DNA of 64,000 nt from Butyrivibrio sp. LB2008 (lineage in GTDB: Bacteria > Bacillota > Clostridia > Lachnospirales > Lachnospiraceae): positions 23,876-87,875 of the forward strand of contig NZ_KK211306.1 in assembly GCF_000621565.1 (NCBI RefSeq), in the 5' to 3' direction. Under the pieces are notes generated by a model. The model made no database searches. It was given only the letters and a program-made list of their open reading frames with translations, and was not told the DNA's origin. The position numbers and the translations under genes were made by a program. Positions 8,066-16,517 of this stretch are shown here, piece by piece (position 1 is the stretch's first letter; each line of letters opens with the position of its first letter).

Positions 8066-9406
8066 TTATTTATTTCCTTCTCTCAATTTATCATCTGCTT
8101 CTTTTGTAAATTCTGGAATTGGTTGACCTGTCACTATACCATTAGCAACAATCCACTGAGCATCCCAATAATTATTTACACCGATTGGTGCAAAGTAAAT
8201 GTGCTTTGAAAGTTCATTCATTAATTCAACTTCCTGCAATCCATTCTGTTCAACTCTCTGACGTCTATTATAATCCAGCTGCATCTCGTATGCCATTCTT
8301 GCAAAAGCTGCTGCCCCCTCTGGATTTGCACTCGTTACAGGAATTGCAAAGCCTGCAATACTTCCTCCGCTGCTATATGCCTCTCCAGATGGTCCAGTCG
8401 GAAGTGGTGCCCATCCCACTTCATAATCGCACTCATAAACCGATTTTGCAGCAAAACCATACTCACATGTCATCGCAAGCTTTCCACTCTTAAATGCTTC
8501 TACAAAATCTACTCCTGGCTGCTGTATATACTTGCTTTTACAATATCCATCCTGAAGAAATTCGAAAGTTTCCTTAGCTTCACTACTCGCATAATTGCTA
8601 TGAACTTTACCCTCATCGTCGTAAACTAAAGCAGTAGTGCCATCTGCATTTAGCACTTGAACATAAAATGAATCCCACCAGCCAAAGCCATAAATATCAT
8701 TTTCTCCATCACCATCGGTGTCTTCTGCCATTTTAGTTCCAACCTCTTTAAAGGTATCCCAGTTCCAATTCCCCTCCTCAAAATATTCCGAAGGCGTTTT
8801 CACACCTTTTTGTTCAAAAAGGGTCTTATTGTAACTAATTACTACAGGATTAGCATCTGCCCCCATCGCATATGGAGTTCCTCCAAAAGTGAAAGCTGTT
8901 GTTACATTATCATACCAGAAATCATCGTCCAAATTTACATGCTTAGACACATCCTGTACAATTCCATCGTTTGCATATCGTGGGAAATTCTGATCATTTG
9001 CCTGAACCAAATCACAGACCTCACCCTTTTCAACCATTTCAGTTGTTTTGTTGATCATTTCACCCCAGCCTACGCCATATACAGTTACAGTACCACCATA
9101 CATTTGCTCAAAGGCTTCTTTTGTTGACCATACAAGGTTAAATGCATTGGAATCATTTGCTTTAAAATTCTCCCACTCTTCTTCTGACATATCCCAAACA
9201 ATCACCAAATTCGGATTATCTAAATGCTGTGGTAAAATATAAACATCTCTTGCACTAACAGTCTCAGACTGTTCAGTTTGCTCTGGCTGCTGTGAACTCT
9301 CTTCTATACCAGCTTCTGTTTTAGGAGCGGCATTGTCAGTTCCACACGAACAAAGCGATATAACGCAGCCCGTTGCCAATATACATGATATAATTTTTCT
9401 CTTCAT
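8066..9406 (-). CDS. Extracellular solute-binding lipoprotein (family 1, carbohydrate type)
   Basis: Secreted lipoprotein: signal peptide MKRKIISCILATGCVISL with lipobox LCSC (Cys21), a Gln/Glu/Ser-rich linker to about residue 50, then a periplasmic-binding-protein fold with sugar-binder features (GWGEM, YNKTLFEQKGVKTP, GNWNWDTFKEVGTKM, EDTDGDGENDIYGFG). 446 aa. The start at 9406 has CTGGAG 8 bases upstream. The gene begins 14 bp after the chemoreceptor stop at 9420, and no permease or ATPase genes are present. Inference: it presents ligand to the neighbouring chemoreceptor rather than, or as well as, to a remote ABC transporter. Its stop codon touches the insertion boundary, so the native 3' flank is missing. 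Confidence 0.9.
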   Translation of the reverse strand: MKRKIISCILATGCVISLCSCGTDNAAPKTEAGIEESSQQPEQTEQSETVSARDVYILPQHLDNPNLVIVWDMSEEEWENFKANDSNAFNLVWSTKEAFEQMYGGTVTVYGVGWGEMINKTTEMVEKGEVCDLVQANDQNFPRYANDGIVQDVSKHVNLDDDFWYDNVTTAFTFGGTPYAMGADANPVVISYNKTLFEQKGVKTPSEYFEEGNWNWDTFKEVGTKMAEDTDGDGENDIYGFGWWDSFYVQVLNADGTTALVYDDEGKVHSNYASSEAKETFEFLQDGYCKSKYIQQPGVDFVEAFKSGKLAMTCEYGFAAKSVYECDYEVGWAPLPTGPSGEAYSSGGSIAGFAIPVTSANPEGAAAFARMAYEMQLDYNRRQRVEQNGLQEVELMNELSKHIYFAPIGVNNYWDAQWIVANGIVTGQPIPEFTKEADDKLREGNK

Positions 9407-9419
9407 ATTACATCTCCAG

Positions 9420-11159
9420 TTAAAATTTAACAAATCTATCAGTTTCAACTTTTAATTGTCTTGCTACTTCATTATTTCCGTGCATCTGTTCATCGATATT
9501 TTCCATCTTTCTTACCAAATCATATGTATTATCCGCTGCATTCGAAATTGCTTTTGCACCTTCATCAACTGCTGATGTAATTCCTTCAATTGCCTCTTTG
9601 ATACCTCCTACCAAATCCTTCAAATCAATAGACATTTTATTAAATTTATGTACAACACTATCTACGTAAGCTGCATCTTCTCTATATTTTTGTCCACTTG
9701 ATACGAAACCGTCGTAATCAGGCAAGATTGTTTCATTAACGTACGTAATAATCTCGTCTGAGCTCTTAATTAATTCTTTAACTGCAACTGTTACCATATC
9801 ATTGATATTCTGAATATTACTTGCTGTATCTCTACTTGAATCAGCCAACTGTCTAATTTCATCTGCAACAACTGCAAAACCTTTTCCTGCTTCTCCTGCA
9901 CGAGCAGCCTCGATGGAAGCATTTAATGCAAGTAAGTTTGTCTGAGATGAAATACTTAAAATCTCATCTGTCAAACCATTAACCTTCTCTACACTCTTTG
10001 ATTCTTCAATCGCTTCCTGGAGAGCGCTTAATATATCTCCCATAATTATATTTGTATTTTTCTTATTTTCTTCAGCCGTTCTCTCAAGCTCATCGGCTCT
10101 ATTTCTCATTTCCTGAACGTATCCAGATAAGTCTTCTGATACACTCGCCAAATCAGCAACATGTGCGTCAACATTTGCTGCATTCTCATTTACACCAGTT
10201 GTAGTAGCTGATATCTCTTCCATAGAAGCAGATAACTCCTCCATAACAGATGAAATATCACAAGCATTTTCATTTGCTGTAGTCACATTGTGAGCAACAT
10301 TTCCAACGATCTTGTCAAGCTCAGATGAATTTGAAATAATACTCTTCATCGTTCTCTGTAAAGCTTCAATAAACTCATTGATACCTTTACCCATCTGACC
10401 AACTTCATCTGTACCCTTAACTTCAATTCTTCTTGTCAAATCTCCTCTATTATCCGAGATTTCATCTACAATGTGCTGCAATGTCTCATGTGTTTTCTCT
10501 AATGGCTTAATAACTGTTCTCTTGCAAACAATAAAGCAAAGTACTGTTAAAATAACAGCAAGTAATAAAATAATCAAGCTTATATTAATTGAAGCACTGT
10601 ACGCTCCTCTATTCTTGCGAACGGCTTCACCCATTTCCTGCTTGTTTGCTTCACGCATCTGGTTAGCCATTGTATTTACATCACTTCCCTGAGCCTTTAA
10701 CTCAACGTTTGCCATTCCCTGAGCTGTTGTATATTGATACGATGAACTACATGTAATTACTGTATTAAAGGTGTCCATAAAAGTATCATATTTCTGCTTA
10801 TACTGCTCATATAAAGCAGCATCTCCATTATTTGCTTTTAATACTGTTTCATATTTCGAACATGTTTCAGCCAAACGCGCTGTAACAGTTTCAATTTCTG
10901 CCTCTACTGACTTTTTCATTTCTACATCAGTAGCTGTACAGTGAGAATAGGCTAATTTCTGTAAAGCCTCAACATCAGTCGAAATATCCCCCAGCAACGA
11001 CATACTTTCTGCATAATAACCAGAAATCCTCTCATCTGCGTTTTTCATCTGCGTCAAACTAGAAATCGATGATAAAAACGTAATAACTAATAATAGTACC
11101 AGCATAAACATTGGAACCATTATTTTCATCCTAATATTCAAGTTTTCCATTGCCTTCAT
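9420..11159 (-). CDS. Methyl-accepting chemotaxis protein with 4-helix-bundle sensor domain
   Basis: Transmembrane chemoreceptor, 579 aa. TM1 about residues 13-33, an extracytoplasmic four-helix-bundle sensor (about 34-190), TM2 about 193-213, HAMP domain, then the signalling coiled coil whose hairpin tip is the conserved [20 protein letters not shown] followed by [12 protein letters not shown]. The start follows AAAGGAG. It is immediately upstream of the solute-binding lipoprotein, suggesting one transcriptional unit in which the lipoprotein delivers a ligand. The IS21 right end lies only 97 bp upstream, so its promoter may be partly supplied by the IS or is compressed into that gap. Confidence 0.95.
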   Translation of the reverse strand: MKAMENLNIRMKIMVPMFMLVLLLVITFLSSISSLTQMKNADERISGYYAESMSLLGDISTDVEALQKLAYSHCTATDVEMKKSVEAEIETVTARLAETCSKYETVLKANNGDAALYEQYKQKYDTFMDTFNTVITCSSSYQYTTAQGMANVELKAQGSDVNTMANQMREANKQEMGEAVRKNRGAYSASINISLIILLLAVILTVLCFIVCKRTVIKPLEKTHETLQHIVDEISDNRGDLTRRIEVKGTDEVGQMGKGINEFIEALQRTMKSIISNSSELDKIVGNVAHNVTTANENACDISSVMEELSASMEEISATTTGVNENAANVDAHVADLASVSEDLSGYVQEMRNRADELERTAEENKKNTNIIMGDILSALQEAIEESKSVEKVNGLTDEILSISSQTNLLALNASIEAARAGEAGKGFAVVADEIRQLADSSRDTASNIQNINDMVTVAVKELIKSSDEIITYVNETILPDYDGFVSSGQKYREDAAYVDSVVHKFNKMSIDLKDLVGGIKEAIEGITSAVDEGAKAISNAADNTYDLVRKMENIDEQMHGNNEVARQLKVETDRFVKF

Positions 11160-11256
11160 AAATACCTTCTCTCCTTTACTTCAACACAGCTTGTTACATA
11201 TGACAATTCATTTCATTCATTTCAAATTACATGCTTCGCCAAATGTAATAACTTCA

Positions 11257-11361
11257 TGTAAACGGCAAGTAAAAACCAGCAAATTTTGGCACTTTATTTC
11301 CAGCGTTTTTTGGCAGTTAAGAACCAGCAGTTTTTGGCAGTTAAAATCCGCCACTTTTTCA
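11257..11361. repeat. Multiple terminal repeats at the IS21 right end
   Basis: Three or four direct copies of a roughly 25-bp motif with the form CCAGC(a/g)(a/t)TTTTTGGCA(c/g)TTA, spaced about 26-29 bp, beginning near 11273, 11301, 11327 and a degenerate copy near 11349. IS21-family ends characteristically carry such repeated binding sites. Confidence 0.7.
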
Positions 11362-11365
11362 TAGC

Positions 11366-11395
11366 ACCCACGGATTTCTCCGTGGGTATTTTTTT
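11366..11395 (+). terminator. Plus-strand hairpin with T-run at IS21 end
   Basis: ACCCACGG-atttct-CCGTGGGT followed by ATTTTTTT on the plus strand. It would block transcription entering the IS from outside. Confidence 0.7.
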
Positions 11396-11407
11396 AGATT
11401 ATACGAA

Positions 11408-12502
11408 CTACTCTGCAAGACAGGCATCAAGGTCTAATTCTTCAAATGTTGAGCTTGGCTTAGGATGTCTGAGTTCCTCTTTTTCTTCTTCACTTAGACT
11501 TTCGAACCACCTGTTTTCTTCCTCTATATCTCTTATTGTACTGATGAAATCAAGTGGCCAACCATCCTCCCGATACCCATTATAAGGATTGTCGTATGGA
11601 CTGTTGCCAGCTGCCACCCAATCCTCTAATTCTTTCATTTCTTCTTCAGTGATGTCTTTATTTTCACGTTTATATTTATGCAGCTGTTCTCTTAGAATTG
11701 CGCGTAATTCTGCGGATACGTTTTTCTTAAATCTCATCTTTACCATCCTCCTTAGAAATGATTTTCGATTCTCAAGTCTATAACTTTTTCCTGACATCTT
11801 TATCCTGTCACACTGATAGGAAAGTCTATCAAGGATTGCTGTTGCTAGAGCGGGATCATCTAAGAATTCGGCCCACTCCTCAAACCCTTTGTTTGTCGTA
11901 ATGATGATAGACGTTTGTTCCTGTAGATCTGATATCAGCTGAAAAAATAGATTTCCCTCCATCGCTGTTATTGGGAGATAGCCTACTTCATCTATAACAA
12001 GAAGATGAGATTTCTTTATCCTATTTAGTTTTGTCTTACTACGTCGATCTATTTCAGCAGTTTTTAAGCACTGCATAAGTGACTGCATGGTTGTATAGCT
12101 TGATTTATATCCGCGTTCACACGCGTGATAAGCAAGAGCTATGGCAAGGTGTGTCTTACCTACACCTGGAGGTCCTGAAAGAATCAGATTATAAACTCCA
12201 TCTATCCATGTCAGTTCCGCCAGTTGATTAAACTGCTTCTTTGATATTGATTTACAAAAGCCAAGATCAAAGTCTTTAAGATACTTAGGATATGGAAATC
12301 CTGCCTCCTTAATTCTTTTTTCCTGAGCTTTATCCTGCCGATATTTAATCTCGGCACTTAGTACATCGTTGAGGAAGGTTGCATACGTCTGTTGCGATTC
12401 CTCAGCCGCATGTACTAGCTGTTCTACTGTATTTTTAGTCTGTATTAAGCCAAGTGTTTTTGCATTGGCTTTTAACATTAAAAGGTTAAATCCATCATCC
12501 AT
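11408..12502 (-). CDS. istB: IS21 helper ATPase IstB with C-terminal extension
   Basis: AAA+ ATPase that assists the IstA transposase. Walker A GPPGVGKTHLA and Walker B LLVIDEVGYL are present, with the family segments KKQFNQLAELTWI and SYRLENRKSF. IstB usually ends near that last motif at about 250 aa; here another 110 residues follow, ending in an acidic tail (SEEEKEELRHP, FEELDLDACLAE). The start at 12502 follows AAGGAGG and overlaps the istA stop by 8 bp, the translational coupling typical of IS21. Confidence 0.93.
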   Translation of the reverse strand: MDDGFNLLMLKANAKTLGLIQTKNTVEQLVHAAEESQQTYATFLNDVLSAEIKYRQDKAQEKRIKEAGFPYPKYLKDFDLGFCKSISKKQFNQLAELTWIDGVYNLILSGPPGVGKTHLAIALAYHACERGYKSSYTTMQSLMQCLKTAEIDRRSKTKLNRIKKSHLLVIDEVGYLPITAMEGNLFFQLISDLQEQTSIIITTNKGFEEWAEFLDDPALATAILDRLSYQCDRIKMSGKSYRLENRKSFLRRMVKMRFKKNVSAELRAILREQLHKYKRENKDITEEEMKELEDWVAAGNSPYDNPYNGYREDGWPLDFISTIRDIEEENRWFESLSEEEKEELRHPKPSSTFEELDLDACLAE

Positions 12503-13523
12503 TAGCACGCACCTCCTTATCCATTGCATCTTCGTAATCTTTTAGGTTTCTCACCTCAGGACCAGTGTTCTGATACTTGTCAGGAAGCTTTGCTTCAGGA
12601 TATTTAGTTTTGTGAGCAGAAATATCTTCCTGGCTCAGAAATATAATGCTTGATTTTAGTTCACCTGCTGAATACAGCTCTCGTTCACTGCAGTAGTGCA
12701 ATCCCTTGATTACTGCATCAGCATTCCATTCTTCAAATAGCTTTTTTATTACATTAAGTTGATCTCGATAGTATCTAGATTTCTCCTGATGTAGATGTTC
12801 AAGGAATGGACCAACCAGCTCATCTTGGTTAAATAATTCATTAAGAGCAGTTTCAACCTCTTTAAGGGATGCACTTTTATTGTCACGGTTATGACGACTG
12901 CCTACTAGTTGTCCCTTGTCATGACATACCGGATATTTGGCATAAACAGCCAATGTTACTGCATCAGTTATTGTTACGTTATCCTCATCATCTACTATCA
13001 TAAAGACCTTTTTACCGGGAGCATATGTACCTGTAGGCACTCTATAACGATTCCCTTTATAGAGAACAACATTGTCTTTTCTTACCTGATAAGATATACT
13101 CTCGTTTGGCGCAGTTTCAAAACTGTAATGAGGTACCGGTATCAAGTATTCTTTTTCGCGTGCGAATACTTCTGCCGGTATTTTGTGTGTTGTGCCATGT
13201 TCTTCGGCGTTTCCAGTTCTAGCAAGCCATTTCACACAGTCATCATTGAAACTATCTATATCAACAAATATGCGGTGCTCGGCAAAGCCATGCTTTGCGT
13301 ACTTTACTACATTTTCTACCTTACCCTTAGATTCAGGATCACTTCCTCTGCATAGATAAACATCAAATTTCATCTCGTCGAGATAGCTTTGAAATCCATC
13401 AGTGTAGATAATGTCTCCATTATTTTCGCTTACCGCAAGGACCTTATCCTGATCGTAAACAATCTCTTTGGTGCGACCTCCGAAGAACTCGAAGGCTTTC
13501 ACATGCGCAGCAATAAAGGTAGC
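12495..13523 (-). pseudogene. istA: IS21 transposase IstA, N-terminus missing
   Basis: The frame reads QATFIAAHVKAFEFFGG, then TKEIVYDQDKVLAVSENNGDI, GSDPESKGKVENVVKYAK and the Mu-type C-terminal region, so it covers the central and C-terminal parts of the DDE transposase. The helix-turn-helix and first catalytic Asp are missing. The frame stops at the junction with the Rpn fragment. A GTG at 13502 could start a 335-aa product but without a ribosome site, and the protein would lack catalytic residues. Confidence 0.85.
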
Positions 13524-13527
13524 TTGC
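13524..13527. repeat. Right copy of GCAA flanking the inserted segment
   Basis: Partner of 8062-8065. Deleting the sequence between the two copies, leaving one GCAA, rebuilds the Rpn reading frame (GTT AAA CGC AAT GAG AAA). Confidence 0.5.
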
Positions 13528-14020
13528 GTTTAACAACATTAACTTCGTTTTGTAGATTATCTGTAAATTCATCCATCGGCTCACCGGTACGAACAAACCT
13601 CAGGAAATTTCCAAGCTCTGTGTCATGGAGTTCAGTACAAGCTGCGTTAAGAATAACCTTGTTTGAATCATCTCCAAACGGAAGCTCATACTCTCTGCAG
13701 TAATTCTCAAATCTGTAAACCGGTTTATCTAATTCGTAAATATCCTCAGTACAGATAAAAATGACGTAACTCTTTGCCAGTTTATGATAATCTTCGCCTT
13801 TTTCTATCAAATTAAGATCTATCATCCCCTGGTAATAACGCGCACGCCTCGGAATATTACCCGGATTTGTTGTCTGCATCTCAATGTTATAAACTGTGCC
13901 TTTTTCATCATCCACATACACATCAAGCCTTACACTCTTGCTATCATATGAAGGATTGATAGTTTTTTGTTCTTCCGGATAGCTTAAACTCTTTGTTATG
14001 CAGAACAGAAGATAACCCAT
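13524..14020 (-). pseudogene. 5' fragment of the split Rpn/PD-(D/E)XK nuclease-family gene
   Basis: Encodes SVRLDVYVDDEKGTVYNIEMQT, the PD-(D/E)XK nuclease core of the Rpn family, then ARYYQGMIDLNLIEKGEDY and KSYVIFICT. It is interrupted after EVNVVKR by the IS21-containing segment; past the junction it picks up eight codons of IS sequence and stops at 13499. About 40 residues usual at the family N-terminus (the MFSAVF-type start) also appear absent, so it may already have been shortened. A good promoter-like pair lies upstream (TTGCGT, 16 bp, TATAAT at about 14046-14082). Confidence 0.82.
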
Positions 14021-14134
14021 TCATAAAACAAATTATACTCACTTACATTATAGCAAATCCGCTAAAGTACGCAACTTTCTAAAGAAAAAATGAAATTTAT
14101 AACCCGATTCCTCAAAACAGAAAAACCGAAACAG

Positions 14135-14207
<73 letters not shown>

Positions 14208-14211
14208 GAAA

Positions 14212-14284
14212 CTACGGTAACAGGAATCGAACCTGTAACATCTTGAATCAGAATCAAGCGCTCTACCATTTGAGCTATACCGCA
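14212..14284 (-). tRNA. tRNA-Gln (anticodon CTG)
   Basis: 73 nt: acceptor TGCGGTA/TACCGTA, anticodon loop TTCTGAT, T-arm ACAGG-TTCGATT-CCTGT. Pairs with the TTG isoacceptor at 14720 in the same array. Confidence 0.95.
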
Positions 14285-14288
14285 TCAA

Positions 14289-14361
14289 TGCTGCTGGTGG
14301 GTGTCGAACCCACGACCTTCAGATTAAGAGTCTGCTGCTCTTCCAACTGAGCTACAACAGC
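14289..14361 (-). tRNA. tRNA-Lys (anticodon CTT)
   Basis: 73 nt: acceptor GCTGTTG/CAGCAGC, anticodon loop CTCTTAA, T-arm GTGGG-TTCGACA-CCCAC. Confidence 0.97.
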
Positions 14362-14365
14362 TTAA

Positions 14366-14438
14366 TGCCGCCTATGGGGCTTGAACCCATGACCTACGGT
14401 TTAAAAGACCGTTGCTCTTCCAACTGAGCTAAGACAGC
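14366..14438 (-). tRNA. tRNA-Lys (anticodon TTT)
   Basis: 73 nt: acceptor GCTGTCT/AGGCGGC, anticodon loop CTTTTAA, T-arm ATGGG-TTCAAGC-CCCAT. Confidence 0.97.
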
Positions 14439-14444
14439 TAAATA

Positions 14445-14562
14445 CTCCCCATGGGGTCGCAGGCATCCGGGGGATGCCACGTTTGCGACTCCGAGCTCCG
14501 CGAGGGAACCCGCATCTCTCGGCTTAAAAGGCCGGTGCATATCCGCTCTGCCAAGGAAGCGT
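14445..14562 (-). ncRNA. Aberrant tRNA-like locus with long hairpin insertion
   Basis: Lies exactly in register inside the tRNA array, between tRNA-Phe and tRNA-Lys. On the minus strand it shows a tRNA-like 5' half: CTTCCTTGGCAGAGCGG, an anticodon-type arm CGGC-CTTTTAA-GCCG (TTT), and GCGGGTTC as in a T-arm. But the T-arm does not close normally: about 60 nt of extra sequence follow, including a near-perfect hairpin GTCGCA..GGCATCC-CCC-GGATGCC-TGCGAC, before GACCCCAT and GGGGAG, which could be the other half of the T-arm and the acceptor strand. It may be a decayed tRNA with an insertion, or a non-canonical tRNA-like RNA. Confidence 0.45.
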
Positions 14563-14564
14563 AA

Positions 14565-14637
14565 TGGATTCGGACGGTATCGAACCGCCTACGCGGAGAT
14601 CTTCAATCTCCCGCTCTACCATTTGAGCTACGAATCC
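14565..14637 (-). tRNA. tRNA-Phe (anticodon GAA)
   Basis: 73 nt: acceptor GGATTCG/CGAATCC, discriminator A, anticodon loop TTGAAGA, T-arm GGCGG-TTCGATA-CCGTC. Confidence 0.97.
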
Positions 14638-14643
14638 ATATAG

Positions 14644-14715
14644 AGGCATAGGTGAGATTCGAACTCACGATCCCGGAGTTGCAGTCCGGAGCCTTTCCAT
14701 CTTGGCTACTACGCC
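14644..14715 (-). tRNA. tRNA-Cys (anticodon GCA)
   Basis: 72 nt: acceptor GGCGTAG/CTATGCC with discriminator T as usual for Cys, anticodon loop CTGCAAC, T-arm GTGAG-TTCGAAT-CTCAC. Confidence 0.97.
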
Positions 14716-14719
14716 TAAA

Positions 14720-14790
14720 CTACGGTACTTGGAATCGAACCAAGATTACCGGAACCAAAATCCTGTGGGCTACCATTACCCCATACCGCA
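14720..14790 (-). tRNA. tRNA-Gln (anticodon TTG)
   Basis: 71 nt: acceptor TGCGGTA/TACCGTA, anticodon loop TTTTGGT, T-arm CTTGG-TTCGATT-CCAAG. First tRNA of the array. Confidence 0.96.
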
Positions 14791-14800
14791 TAGTGCAGCC

Positions 14801-15022
14801 TCACTCGACTGCTATTATTCTTTCTATAGGGACTTCAAGATACACAGAAAGAGCCACAATCCTGTCAATGCTTGGAAGAACCTCTCCTCTTAAGTATCTG
14901 TATACAAGAGAAGTGCTTGTCCCAAGGTATTCAGAAACTTCTGTAACTGTATGACCGCTTTCCCTTATCAAATCTCTTATATGTATTCCTGTTCCTTCAA
15001 TATCTATTATTGGATAATCCAT
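14801..15022 (-). CDS. Small XRE-family helix-turn-helix regulator
   Basis: 73 aa, essentially a single HTH_3 domain: IRDLIRESGHTVTEVSEYLG, then STSLVYRYLRGEVLPSIDRIVALSVYLEVPIERII. It starts after AAGGAG and ends 10 bp before the first tRNA of the array, so it could be read into the tRNAs. No neighbouring toxin or phage gene identifies a partner. Confidence 0.85.
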   Translation of the reverse strand: MDYPIIDIEGTGIHIRDLIRESGHTVTEVSEYLGTSTSLVYRYLRGEVLPSIDRIVALSVYLEVPIERIIAVE

Positions 15023-15045
15023 TTTTCTAATCTCCTTTTTCGCAT

Positions 15046-15078
15046 TAAAAAACCACTTAACCTTTGCAAGCTAAGTGG
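15046..15078 (-). terminator. Intrinsic terminator upstream of the HTH gene
   Basis: Minus strand CCACTTA-gc..gt-TAAGTGG followed by TTTTTT. Its presence implies a minus-strand transcript entering from 15080-15400, where no convincing gene is seen. Confidence 0.7.
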
Positions 15079-15406
15079 CATACAGACTAACCTATACATT
15101 TAATGCTTTGGAGATTCCTTTTATTTTTGAGAACCTTGATTACATTCCACCAACTTGCAATTTGCATAGCAAACAAAACATTTCTGATTATTGCAGAACT
15201 GCTTAAACTGTTTATTATTAAATTGCTTGTTGATAGTTACGTAATACATTCTAAAAATCTTCCTCTTAACTTTCTGCTGCTCACTCACAGCTCCATATCT
15301 TTGTTGTAGTTGTATTATCACCCTAGCGGGACATTTTGTATAGTGTCATCGGATGACACCTGCGTGATCAGAGCCCCCCGCCTTCATTTACGGATATTTT
15401 ACTTCT
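15079..15406. other. Gene-poor stretch
   Basis: No convincing gene. A minus-strand 66-codon frame (15121-15321, GTG start, no ribosome site, CFVCYANC motif) is unsupported. A perfect 8-bp hairpin GTGTCATC/GATGACAC lies at about 15342-15359 without a T-run, beside a GC-rich patch GAGCCCCCCGCC. The terminator at 15046 suggests that something here is transcribed. Confidence 0.4.
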
Positions 15407-15805
15407 TTAATGCCCTTCTATATTATCTCGGAAAGGTGCGTCACCATATACAGTTATGACATAGCTACCATCTTTCTTTTCCAAAACGTGCTCCTTGTAC
15501 TTTTTTTCAAATACCTGACTCACCTCATCCTCAGACAAGCCAGAATTGAAAGTAACTTTAGACTCACACTCAACATGATTACCTGTTCCGGTAGTATTTC
15601 CTGTAAATGAATATACATCCACAATACTGACATCTTCTATAGATTTCTCTATATATGCCGTTAGCCCTTTTGTCTGCATATATGTTGTTGCATGATTGGC
15701 TACATATCCGACCATCTCTATTACTATATATAATGCTATCAGAAGAATCGGAAAAGCAAGTATCGTTCCAATCCCTACATCAAGCTTGTCTATTGACTTT
15801 TTCAT
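15407..15805 (-). CDS. Hypothetical membrane-anchored protein
   Basis: 132 aa. A short basic N-terminus, one strong membrane helix (about residues 11-35, GIGTILAFPILLIALYIVI), then an extracytoplasmic domain of about 95 residues. Not recognised. It is the last of a run of small membrane proteins downstream of the toxin-like module at 19.7-21.2 kb and may be an accessory or immunity protein for it. Confidence 0.65.
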   Translation of the reverse strand: MKKSIDKLDVGIGTILAFPILLIALYIVIEMVGYVANHATTYMQTKGLTAYIEKSIEDVSIVDVYSFTGNTTGTGNHVECESKVTFNSGLSEDEVSQVFEKKYKEHVLEKKDGSYVITVYGDAPFRDNIEGH

Positions 15806-15829
15806 TTATTGAAAATATACTCCTCACGG

Positions 15830-16042
15830 CTATAATCCGAAACATTTCACTTTTTTTCGACAAATCCATGTTAGGATACTTATTATTCCCCATACAAAAG
15901 CTAAAACTGCTCCTGCTATATGAGCTTTGTCTTGCTGTTCACTTGTTGGATACATTTCCAATGATCCGTTTATCATCATAGAAACTCCAACAACAATCAT
16001 TATAGAAGCCATAACAAATAAAGCTATTCGAATTATTCTCAT
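15830..16042 (-). CDS. Hypothetical small two-helix membrane protein
   Basis: 70 aa with helices at about residues 5-24 and 43-62 and a basic C-terminus (CRKKVKCFGL). Starts 3 bp after the next upstream stop region (16046), so likely co-translated with it. Function unknown. Confidence 0.6.
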   Translation of the reverse strand: MRIIRIALFVMASIMIVVGVSMMINGSLEMYPTSEQQDKAHIAGAVLAFVWGIISILTWICRKKVKCFGL

Positions 16043-16045
16043 TTA

Positions 16046-16321
16046 TCAAACCTTTTTTATTTGCCTCACCATATAAACAGTAAAAATTACTGCTACAAGG
16101 AGACATATAATCCATAAAACAACATAAGCAAAACCATAAAATATCATCATATAAAACATCATCTTAACGCCTTCCATTCCATAGTACACAGTACCCTCAT
16201 TAAAACTTGGTTTTGCTCCTACATAGTATGCTTCTAGACATATTTTTATAAGCTTTATGACAGGAAATATTACTAACAACCATAAAGCTATATCTAAAAC
16301 AATCATTTGTTTATTCTTCAT
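16046..16321 (-). CDS. Hypothetical small membrane protein
   Basis: 91 aa with two membrane helices (about 6-27 and 54-84) separated by a hydrophilic loop. It ends in RQIKKV. Not recognised; part of the membrane-protein run below the type VII-like module. Confidence 0.6.
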   Translation of the reverse strand: MKNKQMIVLDIALWLLVIFPVIKLIKICLEAYYVGAKPSFNEGTVYYGMEGVKMMFYMMIFYGFAYVVLWIICLLVAVIFTVYMVRQIKKV

Positions 16322-16426
16322 GTATTTATATCTCTATTTTGATTACGTTCTATTCATTTAACTGAATTCGAATAATTATTCTTGGAATTTAAGTTTGAGT
16401 TTTTAGTACTCTATCATAGTCAGCAT

Positions 16427-16517
16427 TTATAAGTACGCCAATAGTTCTTTTTCAACTTTTGTTAAAGCATCATCTTTAAAATGTAAAAGAATTACTTCAT
16501 AACCATTCCAATCACAA
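16427..16517 (-). pseudogene. C-terminal relic of an unidentified gene
   Basis: Directly after the 16512 stop, in another frame, the minus strand reads CDWNGYEVILLHFKDDALTK then VEKELLAYL and a stop, with protein-like composition but no start. Probably the tail of a degraded paralogue or a gene lost by deletion. Confidence 0.35.

Larger units (their letters stand above)
11257..13523 (-). mobile_element. IS21-family element, 5'-truncated (partial istA, complete istB, one end)
   Basis: Contains istB and a truncated istA in the usual overlapping order. The downstream end (11257-11361) carries several repeats of a CCAGC...TTTTTGGCA.TTA motif, as expected for the multiple terminal transposase-binding sites of IS21 elements, starting with TGTAAACGGCAAG. 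The opposite end is missing: istA begins inside its catalytic domain exactly where it meets the Rpn gene fragment. The element is therefore probably not autonomous. Confidence 0.85.

Noticed and set aside
11257..13527. Complete, active IS21 copy
   Set aside because: Only one set of terminal repeats is present and istA lacks its N-terminal half.
14445..14562. Group I or group II intron inside a tRNA
   Set aside because: The extra segment is about 60 nt, far too short for a self-splicing intron, and lies in the T-loop region rather than the anticodon loop.
15121..15321. 66-residue cysteine-containing protein on the minus strand
   Set aside because: GTG start with no ribosome site and unconvincing composition; mentioned only as part of the gene-poor stretch.
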